NCBI RefSeq assembly: GCF_008369445.1
Contig: NZ_VTWH01000001.1
Coordinates: 744,001 to 808,000, forward strand
Direction of reading: 5' to 3'
Origin: Aureimonas fodinaquatilis
Lineage (GTDB): Bacteria; Pseudomonadota; Alphaproteobacteria; Rhizobiales; Rhizobiaceae
DNA: 64,000 bases
Shown here piece by piece: positions 9,053-18,060 of this stretch (its first letter is position 1; each line of letters starts with the position of its first letter). The notes beneath the pieces were generated by a model. That model was not told the origin of the DNA, did not search any database, and saw only the letters and a program-made list of their open reading frames with translations. The position numbers and the translations under genes were made by a program.

Positions 9053-9970
9053 ATGGGCGCTGACTCGTTTTCACCGGATTTTGCCGGGGAGGCGTTGATT
9101 GAGGAAACCGGCGCTTGCCCTCGCATCGGGCTGGCGCTTGGTGGCGGCGGCGCCCGCGGGCTGGCACATGTGCATGCGCTGCATGCCTTTGACGACCTTG
9201 GCATCAAGCCGCACCGTATTGCCGGCACCTCCATTGGCGCATTGATTGGCGCAGCCTATGCCGCCGGCATGCCCGCGGCCGTGGTTGAGGAGTTTGTGGT
9301 GGAGATGCTGGGCAACAAGCGGCTGGTTGCCAGTCGTCTGTGGCGAACCCGCCCATCGACCTTTGCCGAATTCCGCGCCGATGGCGGGTTTCGGCTGGGG
9401 CAGTTGAATGCCGAGCGGGTGGTGGGCGCATTTCTGCCACTGGAACTGCCCCTGCGGTTTGAAGACCTTGCTATTCCCATGTCGATCACTGCGACCGATT
9501 TCTACGCGGGTGAAGTGCGCTCGCTTGAAACGGGAGATCTTTTGAGCGCCATTGCCGCATCCGCGGCGCTGCCGGCCATTTTTCGCCCGGTGCGGCGCGA
9601 TGGGCAGGTGTTGATCGATGGCGGAATTTGCGATCCGCTGCCGTTTGACCTGCTGGCAGGGCGGGTGGATTTGAGCATTGCGGTGGATGTGACCGGCGGA
9701 CCGCTGCAGACGAGCGACAAGCTGCCGTCACCCATCGATACCATGTTCGGCTCTTCGCAACTGATGATGCATGCGATCATTCAAGCCAAACTGGCGCATT
9801 CACCACCGGATCTGGTGGTTGCGCCGCCGGTTTCGCCCTATCGCGTGCTGGATTTTCTGCGGGTGCGCACAATTCTGGCGGAAACCGCCCATCTGCGTGA
9901 GGAATTGAAGCGCAAGATTGCCGCCTTGTGCGAGTTGCGCGGCTTTGACATTGAGGTCAGCCGGGCGTGA
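9053..9970 (+). CDS. patatin-like phospholipase (RssA/NTE type)
   Basis: Serine lipase of the patatin family, 305 residues. The oxyanion-hole glycine run GLALGGGGARGLAHV, the nucleophile elbow GTSIGALIG (GxSxG) and the catalytic-dyad Asp in IDGGICDPLP are all present and in the right order. No signal peptide is apparent, so it is likely cytoplasmic or peripheral to the inner membrane. It starts three bases after the M16 gene, so co-transcription is likely. The substrate is unknown. Confidence 0.92.
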   Translation: MGADSFSPDFAGEALIEETGACPRIGLALGGGGARGLAHVHALHAFDDLGIKPHRIAGTSIGALIGAAYAAGMPAAVVEEFVVEMLGNKRLVASRLWRTRPSTFAEFRADGGFRLGQLNAERVVGAFLPLELPLRFEDLAIPMSITATDFYAGEVRSLETGDLLSAIAASAALPAIFRPVRRDGQVLIDGGICDPLPFDLLAGRVDLSIAVDVTGGPLQTSDKLPSPIDTMFGSSQLMMHAIIQAKLAHSPPDLVVAPPVSPYRVLDFLRVRTILAETAHLREELKRKIAALCELRGFDIEVSRA

Positions 9971-10040
9971 AATTTCGATTCCACGGTTGAGCTATATCCT
10001 TTTGCTGTTACATGTCGGTCTGTATGCAACAGGCCGGACC

Positions 10041-11378
10041 ATGACCAACAGAACGCAAGACCTTTTCACCATCGGAAAAAATCTGGTTGCCGCTGCCATG
10101 CGGGCAGGAGCTGACGCCGCAGATGCCGCCATTGCCCGGTCCAGCTCGCGCTCGGTTCAGGTTCGGCTTGGCAAAGTGGAGCAGACAGACTCTTCGGAAT
10201 CGGACAGTGTTTCGTTGCGGGTCTTCTACGGCGGGCGGGTTGCTTCGGTTTCCGCCGATTTTTCTGCCGACCCGGAGCGTCTGGCAGAGCGGGCCGTGGC
10301 CATGGCCCGTGTTTCGCCGGTGGACCCCTATGCCGGGTTGGCAGATCCGGCGCTTTTGGCGCAGGACATTCCCGAGCTTGACCTGTTTGATGCAACGGAC
10401 GTACCGGCAGAAGAGCTGAAGGAACATGCACTGGCGGCTGAGGCGGCGGGGCTGGCGGTTGCGGGTATCACCAATTCTGGCGGGGCATCCGCATCCTGTG
10501 GTTCTGTCGGGCTGATTCTTGTAACCTCTGGCGGTTTTTCCGGAATGCAGCGTCGGTCCGGCTTTTCGCGCTCTGTCAGCCTGGTTGGCGGTGATGGCAC
10601 CGGCATGCAGCGAGACTATGATTTCGATTCCAGAATTTACTATGACGACCTGGAAATGCCGGAAACCATCGGCCGCAATGCCGCAGAGCGCACCATTGCC
10701 CGCTTGAACCCCGGCAAGCTGGCAACTGGACATTACCCGATCGTCTTTGACCCGCGTGTCGCACGGGGTTTGATTGGCCATCTTCTGTCGGCAATCAACG
10801 GCGCTTCCATTGCACGTGGCTCCAGCTTTTTGAAAGACAGCATGGGGCAGCCAGTCCTGCCGGAAAACATATCCATCGAGGACAATCCGCTTTTGTTGCG
10901 CCGCTGGGGTTCTCGCCCGTTTGATGGTGAAGGTGTGGCCGCACAGCCTTTGCAACTGGTGGAAGGTGGAGTTCTGAAAACCTGGCTGCTGGACAGCGCA
11001 ACCGGCAAAGAGCTGGGGCTGGCAACCAATGGCCGTGCCGCGCGTGGTGGTGGCGGAGTTTCACCATCTTCCAGCAATGTGCTGCTGACTCCGGGGCAGG
11101 AAACTCCGGCTGATCTTCTGGCCCGGGCGGAAGGCGGGATTTACATCACCGAACTGATTGGCCATGGAGCCGATATTGTAACCGGCGATTACTCCCGCGG
11201 TGCTTCAGGATACCGCATTCGCAATGGTCAGTTGGCAGAGCCGTTGGCAGAATTCACCATCGCCGGACATTTGCGGGCGATGCTGGCCAGCATACAGCCG
11301 GCCGACGATGCTGATTCGCGTTTTTCTGTGGTTTGTCCGACATTGGGCCTCGGCGAAATGACGGTTGCAGGAGGGTAG
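10041..11378 (+). CDS. pmbA: TldD/PmbA family protein, PmbA (TldE) type
   Basis: Homolog of PmbA/TldE, the non-metallo partner of the TldD protease. In E. coli the pair acts in microcin B17 maturation and CcdA degradation. The ~445-residue protein has the family features (SDSVSLRVFYGGRVASVSADF; LATNGRAARGGGG) and lacks the HExxxH motif of TldD, which places it on the PmbA side. The start at ATG 10041 (MTNRTQDLF) matches family N-termini; an upstream extension would overlap the patatin gene. TldD is not in the window. It is followed after six bases by the CysQ-like gene. Confidence 0.92.
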   Translation: MTNRTQDLFTIGKNLVAAAMRAGADAADAAIARSSSRSVQVRLGKVEQTDSSESDSVSLRVFYGGRVASVSADFSADPERLAERAVAMARVSPVDPYAGLADPALLAQDIPELDLFDATDVPAEELKEHALAAEAAGLAVAGITNSGGASASCGSVGLILVTSGGFSGMQRRSGFSRSVSLVGGDGTGMQRDYDFDSRIYYDDLEMPETIGRNAAERTIARLNPGKLATGHYPIVFDPRVARGLIGHLLSAINGASIARGSSFLKDSMGQPVLPENISIEDNPLLLRRWGSRPFDGEGVAAQPLQLVEGGVLKTWLLDSATGKELGLATNGRAARGGGGVSPSSSNVLLTPGQETPADLLARAEGGIYITELIGHGADIVTGDYSRGASGYRIRNGQLAEPLAEFTIAGHLRAMLASIQPADDADSRFSVVCPTLGLGEMTVAGG

Positions 11379-11384
11379 GGCGCA

Positions 11385-12167
11385 GTGGCTGCCGACGATC
11401 TGGAAGTTTTGAGCGGAGCAGCAAAGGAAGCGGGGCGTATCGCGCTTCGCTATTTTCAGCAGAACCCTCAGGTCTTCTGGAAAGAAGGAAACTCGCCGGT
11501 CAGTCAGGCTGATCTGGCCGTGGATGGCTTTCTGCGTGACTATCTGTTCTCTGCCCGGCCGCGCTATGGCTGGGTTTCGGAAGAAACCGCCTCTGAACCG
11601 CCAAGCGGCTCGGAAAACCGGTTTTTTATTGTCGATCCTATTGATGGCACACGCTCTTTTCTGCGGGGCGAGGCAACCTGGTGCGTGGCCCTGGCCGTCG
11701 TGGAAAATGGCCGCCCTACGGCGGGGTTGATCTATGCGCCAATCACCGGCGAAGTCTTTGCGGCCACAGCCGATGGCCAGGCGACCCTGAACGGGGCGCC
11801 ATTGATGCTGGACGATGCAGCGACCGGTCGCCGACTGCGGCTTTCATTACCCGACAGGGTGCGCCAGCGCCTGCCGGAAAGCGCTGCTGACCTGATTGAT
11901 TTCGCCCCGCCCATTCCTTCGCTGGCTTATCGGTTGGCGCTGGTTGCAAACGGGGTGATCGATGGCACCATTGTGCAGCCGCGCGCCAATGACTGGGACA
12001 TCGCTGCCGCGGATCTGATTCTTGAGCGGGCCGGTGGCACGCTTTTGACCACTACCGGAGCCAGACATTCCTATGGGCTGAATCCTGTGCGTCACAATGT
12101 TCTGGTAGCAGGGGGGGATAAAGTGCTGGAGCGGGTTCGTTCGCTTGCAGATTCCTTGCGCAATTAA
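11385..12167 (+). CDS. inositol monophosphatase family / CysQ-like phosphatase
   Basis: Mg-dependent, lithium-sensitive phosphatase superfamily member of 260 residues. It carries the metal-binding signature VDPIDGTRSFLRG, an upstream Glu pair in SEETA, and the C-terminal ANDWDIAAADLILERAGG motif with the catalytic-site Asp. The true substrate could be inositol phosphates, 3'-phosphoadenosine 5'-phosphate (CysQ role) or another small phosphomonoester; the sequence alone does not decide. The start is GTG 11385, preceded by a strong GGAGGG site. It sits six bases after pmbA and upstream of the lipid A gene group. Confidence 0.88.
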   Translation: MAADDLEVLSGAAKEAGRIALRYFQQNPQVFWKEGNSPVSQADLAVDGFLRDYLFSARPRYGWVSEETASEPPSGSENRFFIVDPIDGTRSFLRGEATWCVALAVVENGRPTAGLIYAPITGEVFAATADGQATLNGAPLMLDDAATGRRLRLSLPDRVRQRLPESAADLIDFAPPIPSLAYRLALVANGVIDGTIVQPRANDWDIAAADLILERAGGTLLTTTGARHSYGLNPVRHNVLVAGGDKVLERVRSLADSLRN

Positions 12168-12258
12168 ACACTTCATGCGAAGCATCCGGCGCAAATCGGC
12201 ATAGAGTGTTTCGGAAGATTCAAAGATCGCTTGGAACACTTTGGCCTTTTATTGTGTC

Positions 12259-12302
12259 GCATTGTCTTGCCGTTGAAGCGATTCCGTTTCATCGAGAAAT
12301 GC
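12259..12302. repeat. dispersed palindromic repeat, copy B (inverted orientation)
   Basis: Reverse-oriented copy of the family, from GCATTGTCTTGCCGTTGAAG to GAGAAATGC. The conserved flank (gtgtcgcattg, the mirror of caatgcgaca) and a further arm reach back to about 12200. It fills most of the 150-bp gap between the CysQ-like gene and the DUF4170 gene. Confidence 0.8.
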
Positions 12303-12318
12303 TCTAGGATTGGGTGAG

Positions 12319-12558
12319 ATGACTGAAGGCAAAACCCCTAAACAACACCTCCATCTGGTTTTTGGCGGTGAAATGGAAAATCTGGGTGGAATCAGCTTCA
12401 ATGATCTGAACGCGCTGGACATTGTCGGGATCTATCCTGATTATGCGACAGCTCTTTCGGTTTGGCGTGGCAAAGCGCAGGAAACGGTAGACAATGCCAC
12501 GATGCGCTACTTCATTGTTCCACTGCACCGTTTGCTGGATGCGGACTCCGTCGGCTGA
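12319..12558 (+). CDS. DUF4170 domain-containing protein
   Basis: Small protein of 79 residues (MTEGKTPKQHLHLVFGGEME...) matching the DUF4170 family of alphaproteobacteria. The characteristic GGEMENLGG and GIYPDYATALSVWRGKAQ segments are visible. Function is unknown. It lies directly upstream of the DUF374 and waaA genes, an arrangement I recall from Rhizobiales genomes, which hints at an envelope-related role (inference). A TTG at 12310 is an alternative start. Confidence 0.85.
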   Translation: MTEGKTPKQHLHLVFGGEMENLGGISFNDLNALDIVGIYPDYATALSVWRGKAQETVDNATMRYFIVPLHRLLDADSVG

Positions 12559-12573
12559 GGCAGCGGCGTATTA

Positions 12574-13365
12574 ATGAACATGGATCCGGCAGGCAGGACC
12601 GAAACGGGCCATAGGGCAAAAACCGCGCGCAGCAAAAAGCTGCGGCTGCGGTTGCGCGCGCTTGGTCGCTCACCAAAAATGGTTTCTCTGGCCGGTTTCA
12701 CAATTTACGGAGTTCTTCGGCTGCTGCATGCCACACAGCGGCCGGCAGCCGGGTCTGCCGATTGGCGCCGTATCCTGACGCAGGAGCACCCGGCAATCGT
12801 TGCCCTGTGGCATGGCCAACATCTGCTTGCGCCGTTTTTCCGCCCGCGTGAACTGCCCTATGCGGCGCTGCTTTCGCGCAATGTCGATGCGGCGGTCAAC
12901 GCCGATGTGGTTGAACGTTTCGGCATCAGCACCGTGCGTGGTTCGGGTGGTCGCGTGCGGCAGGCCGTGTCTGAAAAAGGCGGGGCGCGGGCGCTGATAC
13001 AACTGGTGCGCACGCTGCGGCAGAATATCGGCGTGTGCATGATTGCCGATGTGCCAAAGGGCACGCCAAGAGAGGCGGGGCTCGGCATTATCACCCTTGC
13101 CCGCATGTCAGGCAGGCCCATCATTCCTTCTGCCGCTGTGACCAGCCGCAGGCGGGTTTTGCGGAAAAGTTGGGATAAAACCACAATTCCCCTGCCATTC
13201 GGCCAAATAGCAGTCATTATGGGCGAACCGATTTTCGTTCCTGCCGATGCTGACGCTGGCGTCATGGAAGAAAAACGGCGCGAGGTGACGCTTGCCATAG
13301 AAGCGGCCAACCGGCGTGCCATTGCGCTGGCAGACGGCGTGAATGAAGTTAGGGAAACAGCATGA
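12574..13365 (+). CDS. DUF374 lysophospholipid acyltransferase-like protein
   Basis: 263-residue protein of the DUF374/LPLAT-like family. A basic N-terminus precedes a membrane-associated segment and the block IVALWHGQHLLAPFF, which takes the place of the HxxxxD-type acyltransferase motif. Conserved RGSGGRVRQAV and DVPKGTPREAGLGII blocks follow. It is thought to act on lipid A or another envelope lipid, given its fixed position before waaA and lpxK, but no substrate can be assigned. Its stop codon overlaps the waaA start (ATGA), showing translational coupling. Confidence 0.87.
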   Translation: MNMDPAGRTETGHRAKTARSKKLRLRLRALGRSPKMVSLAGFTIYGVLRLLHATQRPAAGSADWRRILTQEHPAIVALWHGQHLLAPFFRPRELPYAALLSRNVDAAVNADVVERFGISTVRGSGGRVRQAVSEKGGARALIQLVRTLRQNIGVCMIADVPKGTPREAGLGIITLARMSGRPIIPSAAVTSRRRVLRKSWDKTTIPLPFGQIAVIMGEPIFVPADADAGVMEEKRREVTLAIEAANRRAIALADGVNEVRETA

Positions 13366-14696
13366 GTTATGGATGGGCGCGTGGGGTGCTGACAGCCTAT
13401 CGGCTTGCCGGGTCTTTGGCGTATCCGATGCTTGGGGCCTATGTCGGCTGGCGCGCCTCTCGCGGCAAGGAAGATCCGCTGCGACGGCGCGAACGTTATG
13501 GCTTCACCGCTGTTGCCCGGCCGGATGATGCACCTGTCATCTGGGTGCACGCTGCCTCAATCGGTGAAAGTGCAGCGGTGACCCCGCTGGTGCGCGCCAT
13601 CGCGGCAGAAGGCTTTCGCATTGTCATGACCACCGGAACCGTGGCCTCGGCCACTCTGGTTGGAGAGCGCCTGTCTGATGCGGTCATTCACCAATATGTG
13701 CCGCTGGATCTCAAGCCATCCGTCTCGCGCTTTCTGGACCACTGGCGGCCAGAACTGGCTATCGTTGCCGAAAGCGAAATCTGGCCAATGACCTTGATGG
13801 AGCTTGGCAAGCGGCGCATTCCGCAAGTGCTGGTCAATGCGCGGCTTTCCGACCGGTCTTTTCGCCGTTGGCGGGCCGTGCCCTACCTTGCCGAGGCGCT
13901 GCTGGAAAATCTGGCACATATTGTTGCCCAGTCGGAGGTGGACGGAGAGCGCTACCATATGCTGGGTGCCCGGGCGGTGACGGTGGCCGGCAATCTGAAG
14001 GCGGACACAACGCCGCCGCCGCTGACAGACAGGACCGAGGCGCTTGAAATCGCCCAGGCCGTCGGGCGCAGGCCAACCTTTGCGGCCATCTCCACTCATG
14101 AGGGTGAAGAGGTGATGATTGCGCAGGTCCAGCGCAAGCTGACCGAAAAGCACCCGCGACTTTTGTCCATTATTGTGCCGCGCCATGTCGAGCGCGGGGC
14201 AGATATCGCTCGCGAGCTTCAGGGCAAAGGCTTTCGTGTTGCGCGCCGCTCGCTTGGCGAACTGCCCGATCCAACCACCGACATATTTCTCGGCGATACG
14301 GTGGGCGAGATGGGCCTCTACCTTCGGCTGACGGAGATTGCTTTCGTTGGCAAATCCCTGAGCGGAGAGGGAGGGCAGAACCCGCTTGAGGCGGCAATGC
14401 TAGGTTCCGCAATATTATCAGGCCGCTATGTGCAGAATTTCCGCGATATCTATCAACGGCTTTTGAAAAACGGCGGCGCGCGCATTGTGCGCGATGCGGA
14501 CCAGCTTGCAGAACAGATCGATGTTTTGCTGACTGAGCCGGAAACCCGTACGGCGATGATCACCAATGCCAAGGCCAGCGTGGTGGAAATGCGCGGCGCA
14601 CTGTCTCGCACCATGCAGGCATTGGAGCCGTTTCTGCATCCCATGCGCCTGAGCCTGAATTTTGACCGCCGGCATCGCACGGGTAATGGCAGATGA
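13362..14696 (+). CDS. waaA: 3-deoxy-D-manno-octulosonic acid (Kdo) transferase
   Basis: Inner-membrane glycosyltransferase adding Kdo residues to the lipid IVA precursor. The N-terminal membrane-proximal helix is followed by WVHAASIGESAAVTPL, the TTGTVASATL block and AIVAESEIWPMTL, all characteristic of KdtA/WaaA. The C-terminal half carries FVGKSLSGEGGQNPLEAAMLG, the nucleotide-sugar binding region. Length (444 aa) is normal. It overlaps the upstream DUF374 gene and the downstream lpxK by four bases each, so the three form one tightly coupled unit. Confidence 0.96.
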   Translation: MSYGWARGVLTAYRLAGSLAYPMLGAYVGWRASRGKEDPLRRRERYGFTAVARPDDAPVIWVHAASIGESAAVTPLVRAIAAEGFRIVMTTGTVASATLVGERLSDAVIHQYVPLDLKPSVSRFLDHWRPELAIVAESEIWPMTLMELGKRRIPQVLVNARLSDRSFRRWRAVPYLAEALLENLAHIVAQSEVDGERYHMLGARAVTVAGNLKADTTPPPLTDRTEALEIAQAVGRRPTFAAISTHEGEEVMIAQVQRKLTEKHPRLLSIIVPRHVERGADIARELQGKGFRVARRSLGELPDPTTDIFLGDTVGEMGLYLRLTEIAFVGKSLSGEGGQNPLEAAMLGSAILSGRYVQNFRDIYQRLLKNGGARIVRDADQLAEQIDVLLTEPETRTAMITNAKASVVEMRGALSRTMQALEPFLHPMRLSLNFDRRHRTGNGR

Positions 14697-15721
14697 TGGG
14701 GGGTGAAACCCCGGACTTCTGGTGGGGTGGTGCGCAATGGCCCGCTAAAGCCCTGCTGCCAGCCGCCGCTCTGTATGGCGCTGTTGCCCGCCGCCGTATG
14801 AACAACAAGCAACGCGTTGCGGTGGATGCGCCGGTTTTGTGCATTGGCAATTTTACCGTGGGCGGCGGTGGCAAAACGCCGACCGCGCTGGCATTGGCAA
14901 ATGCAGCGATTGACAGCGGCCTGCAACCGGGAATTCTGTCCAGAGGGTATGGCGGTGCGGCACATGGGCCGTTGATCGTCGACTATCATGAACATTCGGC
15001 CCGGTTGACCGGTGATGAGCCATTGCTGCTGGCGCAAACAGCTTTGACTGTCGTTGCCAAAGACAGGGTCGCCGGGGCGCGTTATATGGTGGAAGAAGCC
15101 GGTTGCGACTTCATCATCATGGATGATGGCTTTCAAAGCGCCCGGCTGGCGGTTGATTTTGCGCTTGTTGTCATCGATGCCGGGCGCGGCCTCGGCAACG
15201 GGCAGGTCATTCCTGCCGGGCCATTGCGCGCACCGCTGAAAGACCAGATTCTTCACGCGGATGCGTTGATGGTTATTGGTACGGGTGCTGCCGGAAGTCG
15301 CGCTATCCGCCAGACTGCGCGCGGTGGCAAGCCGATTTACGAAGCGCGCCTGAAGCCGAGGCCATCCGACTTGTTGCACAAAAAGGTGCTGGCCTTTTGC
15401 GGCATTGCGGATCCGGAAAAATTCTATCGTTCACTGCGCGAGGCGGGCGCGGAGATTGCGCAGACCCGCGCTTTTCCAGACCATCATCCATTGTCATCTG
15501 ACCAGATGCGTGACTTGCTGGCAGATGCGCAGCGGGACGGTCTGCAACTGGTGACAACGCGCAAGGATTGCGTGCGAATGGCCGGTGAGGGGCCTCTGGC
15601 CGATGAGTTGCTGGCGGCCAGCGCCGTGCTGGATGTCGAATTGATTTTCGAGCCGGATGATCTGAAGCAGCGGCTGATTGCCCAGACGCGCGACGCCTAT
15701 AGCCGCCGCCGCTTTGGCTGA
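14693..15721 (+). CDS. lpxK: tetraacyldisaccharide 4'-kinase
   Basis: Phosphorylates the 4' position of the lipid A disaccharide at the inner membrane. The Walker A-like loop GNFTVGGGGKTPTALAL (about residues 52-68) and the MDDGFQS block are characteristic of LpxK, as is the late RAFPDHHPLSSDQM segment. At 342 residues it is of standard length. It begins within the waaA stop (ATGA overlap). Together with waaA it covers the last steps from lipid A disaccharide to Kdo2-lipid A. Confidence 0.96.
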   Translation: MMGGETPDFWWGGAQWPAKALLPAAALYGAVARRRMNNKQRVAVDAPVLCIGNFTVGGGGKTPTALALANAAIDSGLQPGILSRGYGGAAHGPLIVDYHEHSARLTGDEPLLLAQTALTVVAKDRVAGARYMVEEAGCDFIIMDDGFQSARLAVDFALVVIDAGRGLGNGQVIPAGPLRAPLKDQILHADALMVIGTGAAGSRAIRQTARGGKPIYEARLKPRPSDLLHKKVLAFCGIADPEKFYRSLREAGAEIAQTRAFPDHHPLSSDQMRDLLADAQRDGLQLVTTRKDCVRMAGEGPLADELLAASAVLDVELIFEPDDLKQRLIAQTRDAYSRRRFG

Positions 15722-15769
15722 GCCATGCACCACTTTGCGCCAATGGCTTCAAACTTTTGCTGAAAAGGC

Positions 15770-15994
15770 TCAGCGCTTCCGCAGCCCGGGGTTCAACTGC
15801 AGTTCGCGCTCCAGACTCGCAGCCGCATCAACATAGGGTTCCTGCCGCGCCACGCTCCAGTAACGCAGCATATCCAGCGGAATTGACTGGTTGGTCACAG
15901 CGCACAGAACATAGGCTCCGGGGCGGATAACCTCAAAATCTCCGTCGAGGTAACTGATTTTCGCCTCGCCGCCACTGTCCATGCGGTTCATCAT
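15770..15994 (-). CDS. DUF2093 domain-containing protein
   Basis: Small alphaproteobacterial protein of ~74 residues with the DUF2093 pattern (ISYLDGDFEVIRPGAYVLCAV, IPLDMLRYWSV). Function is unknown. The ATG at 15994 (MMNRMDSGG) is preferred over 16000, because the AAGAG site lies at a workable distance only from 15994. It is convergent with lpxK and downstream of mutL on the same strand. Confidence 0.87.
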   Translation of the reverse strand: MMNRMDSGGEAKISYLDGDFEVIRPGAYVLCAVTNQSIPLDMLRYWSVARQEPYVDAAASLERELQLNPGLRKR

Positions 15995-16052
15995 CGCCAT
16001 CTCTTTTCTATCGTAAAGCCGGGGTGAAAAACATCAGCCCCTGACCTGCCTT

Positions 16053-17891
16053 TTATCTTCGTCCGAACAGACGTTCAATATCTGCAATCTTGAGCTCGAT
16101 GAATGTTGGCCGCCCGTGATTGCACTGGCCGGAGCCTGGTGTCGATTCCATCTGCCGCAGCAATGCGTTCATTTCATCTGGTCGCAAGCTGCGCCCTGAG
16201 CGCACCGAGCCATGGCATGCCATGGTGGCCGCCACATGGTCTATACGCGCCTTCAGCCGGTCGGGGCTGTCAATATCGGCAAGGTCGTCTGCCAGATCTT
16301 TCACCAGTTGCCGGATGTCGCACTGCCCCAGCAGGGCCGGGGTTTCCCGCACCGCCACCGCTCCCGGCCCGAAACGTTCGAGCCGCAGGCCAAATCGCTC
16401 AAATGTCGGTGCATGCTCCGTTAGCCGGTCAACGTCGCCTTCCGGCAATTCAACAATTTCCGGTATCAGCAGCATTTGCGCGGGCAGCGGCTGGTCGTGC
16501 AAGGCGGTTTTCAGGGCCTCATAAACCAGCCTTTCATGCGCGGCGTGCTGGTCCACAATCACCAGACTGTCGCTCGTTTCAGCAACAATAAATGCCTTGT
16601 CAATCTGGGCGCGCGCTGCACCTAGCGGAAAGTCCGGGGCAGGGCTGGCTTGTGATGGCCGCGGCTCTGCGTCCGGCTTTGGCTCTGATCTTGCCTGCGG
16701 TTCAAAGCCGTGCAGCGTGCCATTGGAAGCAAAGCCCCCGCCACTGGCCAAGGGGCGAAATGGAGAACTGGCAGGCGTGTAATTGCCCGGCCTTGGCTCT
16801 GGCCGGTAATCGCTGGCAAAAGATGGCATGCGTGAGCCGCCTTCTTCAGCTGCGCCTGAGCGGAAAGCCGCCATAAGGCCGCTTGCGCCAGTGGTGGAGG
16901 CGCGAATGCCGCTATCTGCCAGAAGCGCACGAATGGCACCCACAACAAGGCCGCGCACCAGACCCGGATCGCGAAAACGGACATCGGCCTTGGCCGGATG
17001 CACATTCACATCCACATCGCGCGGGTCCAGCGTCAGGAACAGGACCGCCACGGGATGTCTGTCCCGGGCCACAACATCGGCGTAAGCACCGCGAATTGCT
17101 GACAGCAGGGATTTGTCGCGGACCGGCCTGCCATTGACATAGAAAAACTGAAACAGCGCATTGCCCCGGTTGAATGTGGGCAGGCCGGCAAAGCCGGTCA
17201 GCTCTACGCCCTCCCGCAGCGCATCCAGTTGCAGGGCATTTTCGCCAAATTCCTTGCCCACCACAGCGGCTATGCGCGCCAATGGGTCGGACGTTGCTTC
17301 AAATACTGTCGGCGTGCGGTCTTCGCCCGTCAGTTCAAACCGCACCTGTGGAAAGGCGATGGCCATGCGGCGCACAACATCGGTGATGGCAGATGATTCC
17401 GCCTTCTCGCCCTTCAGAAATTTCAACCGCGCCGGAACCGAGTAAAACAGGTCACGAACTTCCACCACAGTGCCCTGTGACAAGGCGGCGGGGCGTGGTG
17501 CTTCAACCTGACCGTTCTGCACCCGGATTTCATGTGCATCCGCGCCGCTTTCCCGGTGTCGGGACCGCAGGGTAAGCCGCGCTACCGAGCCAATGGATGG
17601 CAAGGCTTCGCCGCGAAATCCCAGAGTCTGGATATTGTCGAGATTGTCTGAAAGCTTGGACGTGCAGTGTCTGCGGATGGCCAGCGGCAGATCGGTTACG
17701 GCAATGCCGCCGCCATTGTCGCTGACGCGCAGCAGGCTTTTGCCACCGCCCGCAGTGGCAATTTCAATGCGTGTTGCGCCGGCATCCAACGCGTTTTCAA
17801 CCAGTTCCTTGACCACGCTTGCCGGGCGTTCCACCACCTCGCCAGCGGCAATCTGGTCAATCATCGTTTCTGAAAGCTGATATATTGGCAT
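16053..17891 (-). CDS. mutL: DNA mismatch repair protein MutL (endonuclease type)
   Basis: GHKL ATPase that couples MutS mismatch recognition to excision. The N-terminus is canonical ([36 protein letters not shown]). A variable Pro/Gly-rich linker lies near residues 330-430. The C-terminal domain contains [12 protein letters not shown], which fits the DQHA(X)2E(X)4E endonuclease motif, plus [11 protein letters not shown] and CNHGRP. It therefore probably nicks DNA itself, as expected in bacteria without MutH. 612 residues. Confidence 0.96.
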   Translation of the reverse strand: MPIYQLSETMIDQIAAGEVVERPASVVKELVENALDAGATRIEIATAGGGKSLLRVSDNGGGIAVTDLPLAIRRHCTSKLSDNLDNIQTLGFRGEALPSIGSVARLTLRSRHRESGADAHEIRVQNGQVEAPRPAALSQGTVVEVRDLFYSVPARLKFLKGEKAESSAITDVVRRMAIAFPQVRFELTGEDRTPTVFEATSDPLARIAAVVGKEFGENALQLDALREGVELTGFAGLPTFNRGNALFQFFYVNGRPVRDKSLLSAIRGAYADVVARDRHPVAVLFLTLDPRDVDVNVHPAKADVRFRDPGLVRGLVVGAIRALLADSGIRASTTGASGLMAAFRSGAAEEGGSRMPSFASDYRPEPRPGNYTPASSPFRPLASGGGFASNGTLHGFEPQARSEPKPDAEPRPSQASPAPDFPLGAARAQIDKAFIVAETSDSLVIVDQHAAHERLVYEALKTALHDQPLPAQMLLIPEIVELPEGDVDRLTEHAPTFERFGLRLERFGPGAVAVRETPALLGQCDIRQLVKDLADDLADIDSPDRLKARIDHVAATMACHGSVRSGRSLRPDEMNALLRQMESTPGSGQCNHGRPTFIELKIADIERLFGRR

Positions 17892-17962
17892 TGCACCAGA
17901 CTTTGGCTGCGGCTTTGAACGCAGAGCATAAGGCTGCTCGGCGCGTTTTGCGATGGCTTAAA

Positions 17963-18006
17963 GCATATGCCGTTGAAACGAAATCGTTTCAACGGCAAGA
18001 CAATGC
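17963..18006. repeat. dispersed palindromic repeat, copy C
   Basis: GCATATGCCGTTGAAACGAA through CGGCAAGACAATGC. The inner arms CGTTGAAACGA/TCGTTTCAACG pair perfectly. The conserved tail (agaacagagagttggatcgcttcgg) continues to about 18037. It lies in the gap between the 3' end of glgX and the 5' end of mutL. Confidence 0.85.
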
Positions 18007-18060
18007 GGCAGAACAGAGAGTTGGATCGCTTCGGAAGATGGAAAAACCACCTGAAGGAAT

